Positions 39,494-42,376 of a DNA stretch of 42,376 nucleotides are shown piece after piece. The notes beneath the pieces were generated by a model that saw only the letters and a list, made by a program, of their open reading frames with translations, did not search any database and was not told the origin of the DNA. The stretch covers positions 2,034-44,409 of the forward strand of contig MLAK01000943.1 in the NCBI GenBank assembly GCA_001839685.1. The letters are read 5' to 3'. The stretch's first letter is position 1, and every line of letters begins with the position of its first letter. This DNA is from Tritrichomonas foetus (lineage: Eukaryota; Parabasalia; Tritrichomonadida; Tritrichomonadidae). Made by a program: the position numbers and the translations under genes.

Positions 39494-40477
39494 TCATTCT
39501 GCATCAATAATTCCGGATTGTGAAATTGCAAATGTTGCCTCAGCTTCAGGAAGTGAAGGTGAATCATAAATTTTGCATATTCGTTGTTCTCCTCTTCCTT
39601 TCCTTAAGTATAATCTGGTTTGTGAAGCATGTGCCATAATATTTCCTCCAATTGGCTTTTTCGGATCTGACACAAACATTGATGCACCATCAACCTGCGC
39701 AACAACTTGATTAGTAATTACTACAGCTATTCCAAATTCATCTGCCAATCTTTGTAGATTTCTAAGAAATTGTCCAAGATGCATCTGCCTGGCTGAAAGT
39801 TCTCCTCTTCCACTGAAATCAGTTCTATACAAATTTGTAGATGAATCGACAATCAATAAGGCATATCTTGATTCTGCCATCATTGCAGATGCTGTTACAA
39901 GAAGCTGCATTTGGTGATCAGTATTATACGCACGAGCATAGGCAATATTATCCATTACTTCAGTTGGATCGAGCCCGAATCTTTCTGCAATTGGAACAAT
40001 TCTTTCTGGTCGAAAAGTACCTTCTGTATCTATCCATAGACATTTCCCTTCAGCTCCCCCTCGATCGATTTGCAACTGGCACGCAACAGAAAGTGTGTGA
40101 CATAGCTGCGTCTTACCAGTTCGAAATTCACCAAACATTTCAGTCACAGAACCAGTCTCTATTCCACCTCCAAGGAGTTTATCGAGTTCTGTCGAACCAG
40201 TAGTTAAATACACAATGTCTTGCCTTTGCTGGTGGTAATCTGTGGCTGAGCAGAAGCCCATTGGAACGATTTGTCCAGCTTGTGCAATGATTTTGTCTGC
40301 TTTTGCTTCACTGATTCCTTTCACTTCAACGAGCGCTTTCTTGGTGGAAAAAGCGATCGATTCAACAGTTGTAAATCCTGCTTCAGCAAGTTTTTTAAGA
40401 TCTGCTGCAGTTATTCCTGCTCCTTCTAGGGAAGAAAGTGGTGTTGGACCTGTAGATACTTGTTCACTTTGTTGCAT
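39494..40477 (-). CDS. RAD51: RAD51 recombinase
   Basis: A 327-residue RecA-family recombinase that coats single-stranded DNA and carries out strand exchange in homologous recombination. An N-terminal helix-hairpin-helix domain (about 18-70) precedes the ATPase core. Walker A is GEFRTGKT (116-123) and Walker B ALLIVD (206-211). [23 protein letters not shown] and the sequence around the L2 loop follow RAD51 rather than DMC1, which has a different 'NQMTADPGATMTF' segment. I start at the ATG at 40477 ([10 protein letters not shown]): the frame stays open 49 codons further but that stretch contains the promoter motifs TCATTT (40490-40495) and TTTGGCGCC, and the length from 40477 is normal for RAD51. 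Confidence 0.96.
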   Translation of the reverse strand: MQQSEQVSTGPTPLSSLEGAGITAADLKKLAEAGFTTVESIAFSTKKALVEVKGISEAKADKIIAQAGQIVPMGFCSATDYHQQRQDIVYLTTGSTELDKLLGGGIETGSVTEMFGEFRTGKTQLCHTLSVACQLQIDRGGAEGKCLWIDTEGTFRPERIVPIAERFGLDPTEVMDNIAYARAYNTDHQMQLLVTASAMMAESRYALLIVDSSTNLYRTDFSGRGELSARQMHLGQFLRNLQRLADEFGIAVVITNQVVAQVDGASMFVSDPKKPIGGNIMAHASQTRLYLRKGRGEQRICKIYDSPSLPEAEATFAISQSGIIDAE

Positions 40478-40489
40478 CGTGATAAAATT

Positions 40490-40552
40490 AAATGATCTTA
40501 CAGAAGTGAAGTTTTCGAGGAAGTTCGCATTTCCACTTTTCGGCGCCAAAAA
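40490..40552 (-). promoter_or_regulatory. RAD51 promoter: Inr plus E2F-like TTTGGCGCC
   Basis: TCATTT on the minus strand (40490-40495) matches the trichomonad Inr with its A 16 nt before the ATG. About 50 bp upstream of it, TTTTTGGCGCC followed by GAAAA (minus strand, 40537-40552) contains TTTGGCGCC, which matches the E2F consensus TTTSSCGC and equals the element in front of histone H3. Confidence 0.55.
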
Positions 40553-40961
40553 GTTAATCTTACAAACTTTTCCATGGTATAAATAGTCGATCAACTCCCA
40601 TTCTACTTCTGTGAAAAAAACCAAATAACTATTTTCTCATTAGAAATAAATAAGCATAAAAGATTTCTTGAATTTTAAATTCTCAACAAATATGTATAAA
40701 TGATAGTTTGAAAATCACATTCACCCAATATATTAATTGTTATTGAATGTTCTTCAAAGATAGAAGAGTGCAGATGTATATTATTGTTATTAAGAAAAGT
40801 CATACTTATTGAAATCGATGATCATAAACTATATTTTTAATATCTCACAATCGGTCAATTCTTCACAAATTAACTAAAACTGGTAAATGAACTCATCAAT
40901 AAATGCCATATCATACATTGTATTAAATACAATGAAATTTGATGAGTCACTACAATGAAAT
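40553..40961. other. Spacer
   Basis: Remaining upstream region of RAD51 and 3' flank of the Rab-like gene. No other feature recognised. Confidence 0.45.
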
Positions 40962-41528
40962 TCAACAACAGCCATCTTTTCTTTGTGCCGTTGCAGTGGC
41001 GAGTGCTATCGCTTTTTCTGAGCTTTCAACGTAATTTTCTGCAACAAACTGGAAAAGATTGTTCACTTGTTCGCCAGTTCGTGCAGAAGTTAAAAAAAGT
41101 TGATAATTTTTTGAACTCGCCCATTTTTTGGCCATTGAAATATCTACTGTCTTTTTTTCGACATCACATTTATTTCCCGCGATGACGACAGGAATATCGT
41201 GATCGGTGTTCGTCTGTAGCATTTCCAACCATAAATCGAGTGCCTGAAACGATTTTATGTCTTCAAAAGAAAAAACGATAATCGCGCAAACTGCATATTT
41301 GAAATATAATGGGATGATGCTTCGATAGATTTCCTGTCCGGCCGTATCCCAGACATGGAAACCAACTTCTTTGCCGTCAACTGTTCTTGTCATTGGCGTA
41401 ACACCTGCTCCGACTGTTGGAGAAGTCATATCGTTGAATGAGTCGTTTGCGCCACGAGAAATAAGTGATGTTTTTCCAACACCAGAATCACCAATAAAAA
41501 TAACACGAGGAAAAACTCTATCTTGCAT
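40962..41528 (-). CDS. Rab-like small GTPase
   Basis: A 188-residue Ras-superfamily GTPase of the Rab type, a regulator of vesicle traffic that cycles between GTP and GDP states. All nucleotide motifs are visible: G1 GDSGVGKT (13-20), a switch I threonine in SPTVGAG, G3 WDTAGQE (60-66), G4 NKCD (119-122) and G5 TSAR (147-150, with Arg where SAK is usual). The C-terminus KDGCC is a double-cysteine geranylgeranylation site. The subfamily cannot be fixed; the switch I sequence (MTSPTVGAGVTP) is unlike any standard Rab, as is common for the expanded trichomonad Rabs. TCATTT lies about 35 bp upstream of the ATG. Confidence 0.95.
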   Translation of the reverse strand: MQDRVFPRVIFIGDSGVGKTSLISRGANDSFNDMTSPTVGAGVTPMTRTVDGKEVGFHVWDTAGQEIYRSIIPLYFKYAVCAIIVFSFEDIKSFQALDLWLEMLQTNTDHDIPVVIAGNKCDVEKKTVDISMAKKWASSKNYQLFLTSARTGEQVNNLFQFVAENYVESSEKAIALATATAQRKDGCC

Positions 41529-42376
41529 TTGTCAGATTAAAAAAAAAAGCGCGAGGAAATGAGAAAATTGAGGATTTGATGGGGGAAAATTCACCTTTAT
41601 GGTGAAAAAGAATTTGACAATGAACAAATAAGCATTGAAAAAGTCAAAACGACAAATCAATAGATTTGTTATTTTTTCGTAATTATCTTGAATCAAATCC
41701 AAGATATTTGCCGATATCTATATATAATTTGATTATAGATATTTCATCGAGTATTATCAGGCTTATAATTCATATTTTTAGAAATCAATTTTTATATAAA
41801 TCGATTTATCACTGAGAACGTTGTATTTATCTCTTATAAATATACATTTCATTAATGATATATATAGCATTCAATAATATGGTCAATGTTTTTGTCCAAA
41901 CATTGCAATTTTTGAAAATACATTGATTTAGCAGTGATTTTGAGAATTCATGAATTAAAATATGAGAATAATATTTTAGTATATCAGATAAATCTTCTAT
42001 AATCATGTCTGGCATCTACCAAAAATTTGAATTTCTTTTCTTTTTTTTCTTTCTGAGATTTCTTTCATTAATTTCATTATCATCACATTTGAGGTTTTAA
42101 TAATTTGATGAATTCTGCCGAATTATCTCAATCTTTGATGAATTTATATTCTGAAATTTAGGTAAGATTTCAATTTGTGTGGATTTCATCAATGTTTCAT
42201 TGAATTTTCTTTTGGCATTTAAAAGTGATAGAGAGGAAAAATAAATTGGTTTTCATTTCATTGAAATCTTGTCGAATTATAAGGTCATTGTTCCTTTGAA
42301 AAATGAAAAAATATCTTTTCAATTCTGAATGGTATTCCATAGTAGACCTATAAGTTGTGATAAGTTGCAGCTTCGC
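41529..42376. other. Right-hand end, no supported gene
   Basis: 848 AT-rich bases. A 62-residue open frame on the minus strand (41827-42015) has no domain. On the plus strand TCATTA at about 42068-42073 is followed by an ATG at 42110 that opens a 17-codon frame (MNSAELSQSLMNLYSEI) ending in TAGGTAAG. This could be a chance mini-ORF or the start of a gene whose rest lies outside the window. Confidence 0.4.

Noticed and set aside
40478..40624. N-terminal extension of RAD51 from 40624
   Set aside because: The extra 49 codons cover the Inr and E2F-like motifs and resemble no RAD51 N-terminus; the ATG at 40477 gives normal length.
42110..42163. 17-codon frame as first exon of a gene
   Set aside because: It ends in a stop that overlaps the possible donor GTAAGA, the donor does not fit GTAYGT, and no downstream exon is visible.
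1..42376. CRISPR arrays, bacterial operons, riboswitches or replication origins
   Set aside because: The content is eukaryotic; the repeats are short tandem arrays without spacers, and no such features are visible.

Overview
This 42.4 kb window reads as AT-rich nuclear DNA of a parabasalid protist, most likely a Tritrichomonas-type trichomonad. The species is inferred, not proven. The reasons are: single-exon genes; TCAYTW initiator-like motifs a few bases upstream of several start codons; a BspA-like leucine-rich surface protein with one C-terminal membrane helix; DUF3447/ankyrin-type genes and relics; a divergent histone H3; and two nearly identical mariner elements of the type known from trichomonads. 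Mixed bases (n) and a 662-base run of N mark it as a draft scaffold.

Layout. 1-4286: a 20-bp tandem repeat, proteasome subunit beta-7 (minus), a BspA-like surface protein (minus) and a lone 5' tRNA-like fragment. 4287-5576: mariner copy 1. 5577-8742: a decayed region with a 713-bp structure bounded by perfect 48-bp inverted repeats and an ankyrin/DUF3447 relic. 8743-25221: a housekeeping block with an RCC1-repeat protein, a Dzip1-like protein, XRN1 exoribonuclease, a small membrane protein, a GC-rich foldable candidate ncRNA, a coiled-coil protein, an L-type-lectin-like protein, a CK1-family kinase with a four-cysteine tail, a triple-C2 protein and an ARM-repeat protein. 25626-29484: an LRR gene entering a degenerate PP2C domain, cut by mariner copy 2, which abuts the assembly gap. 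29740-33080: an unusual bromodomain protein and a broken ankyrin gene built from six approximately 159-bp composite repeats. 33720-34136: histone H3. 34356-37114: relics of a Merlin/IS1595-like and a hAT transposase. 38410-41528: a Tubby-domain protein, RAD51 and a Rab-like GTPase. The last 0.85 kb holds no gene I can support.

How the genes relate. They are independent transcription units rather than operons. Functions span protein turnover, mRNA decay, secretory traffic, signalling, chromatin and recombination. Dzip1- and Tubby-type proteins fit a flagellated cell. Histone H3 and RAD51, both expected to be needed in S phase, share the rare upstream word TTTGGCGCC, a match to the E2F consensus. 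Accessory material (mariner, hAT, Merlin-like relics, ankyrin decay, the inverted-repeat structure) lies in two zones, about 4.1-8.7 kb and 27.5-37.1 kb, on either side of the housekeeping block.
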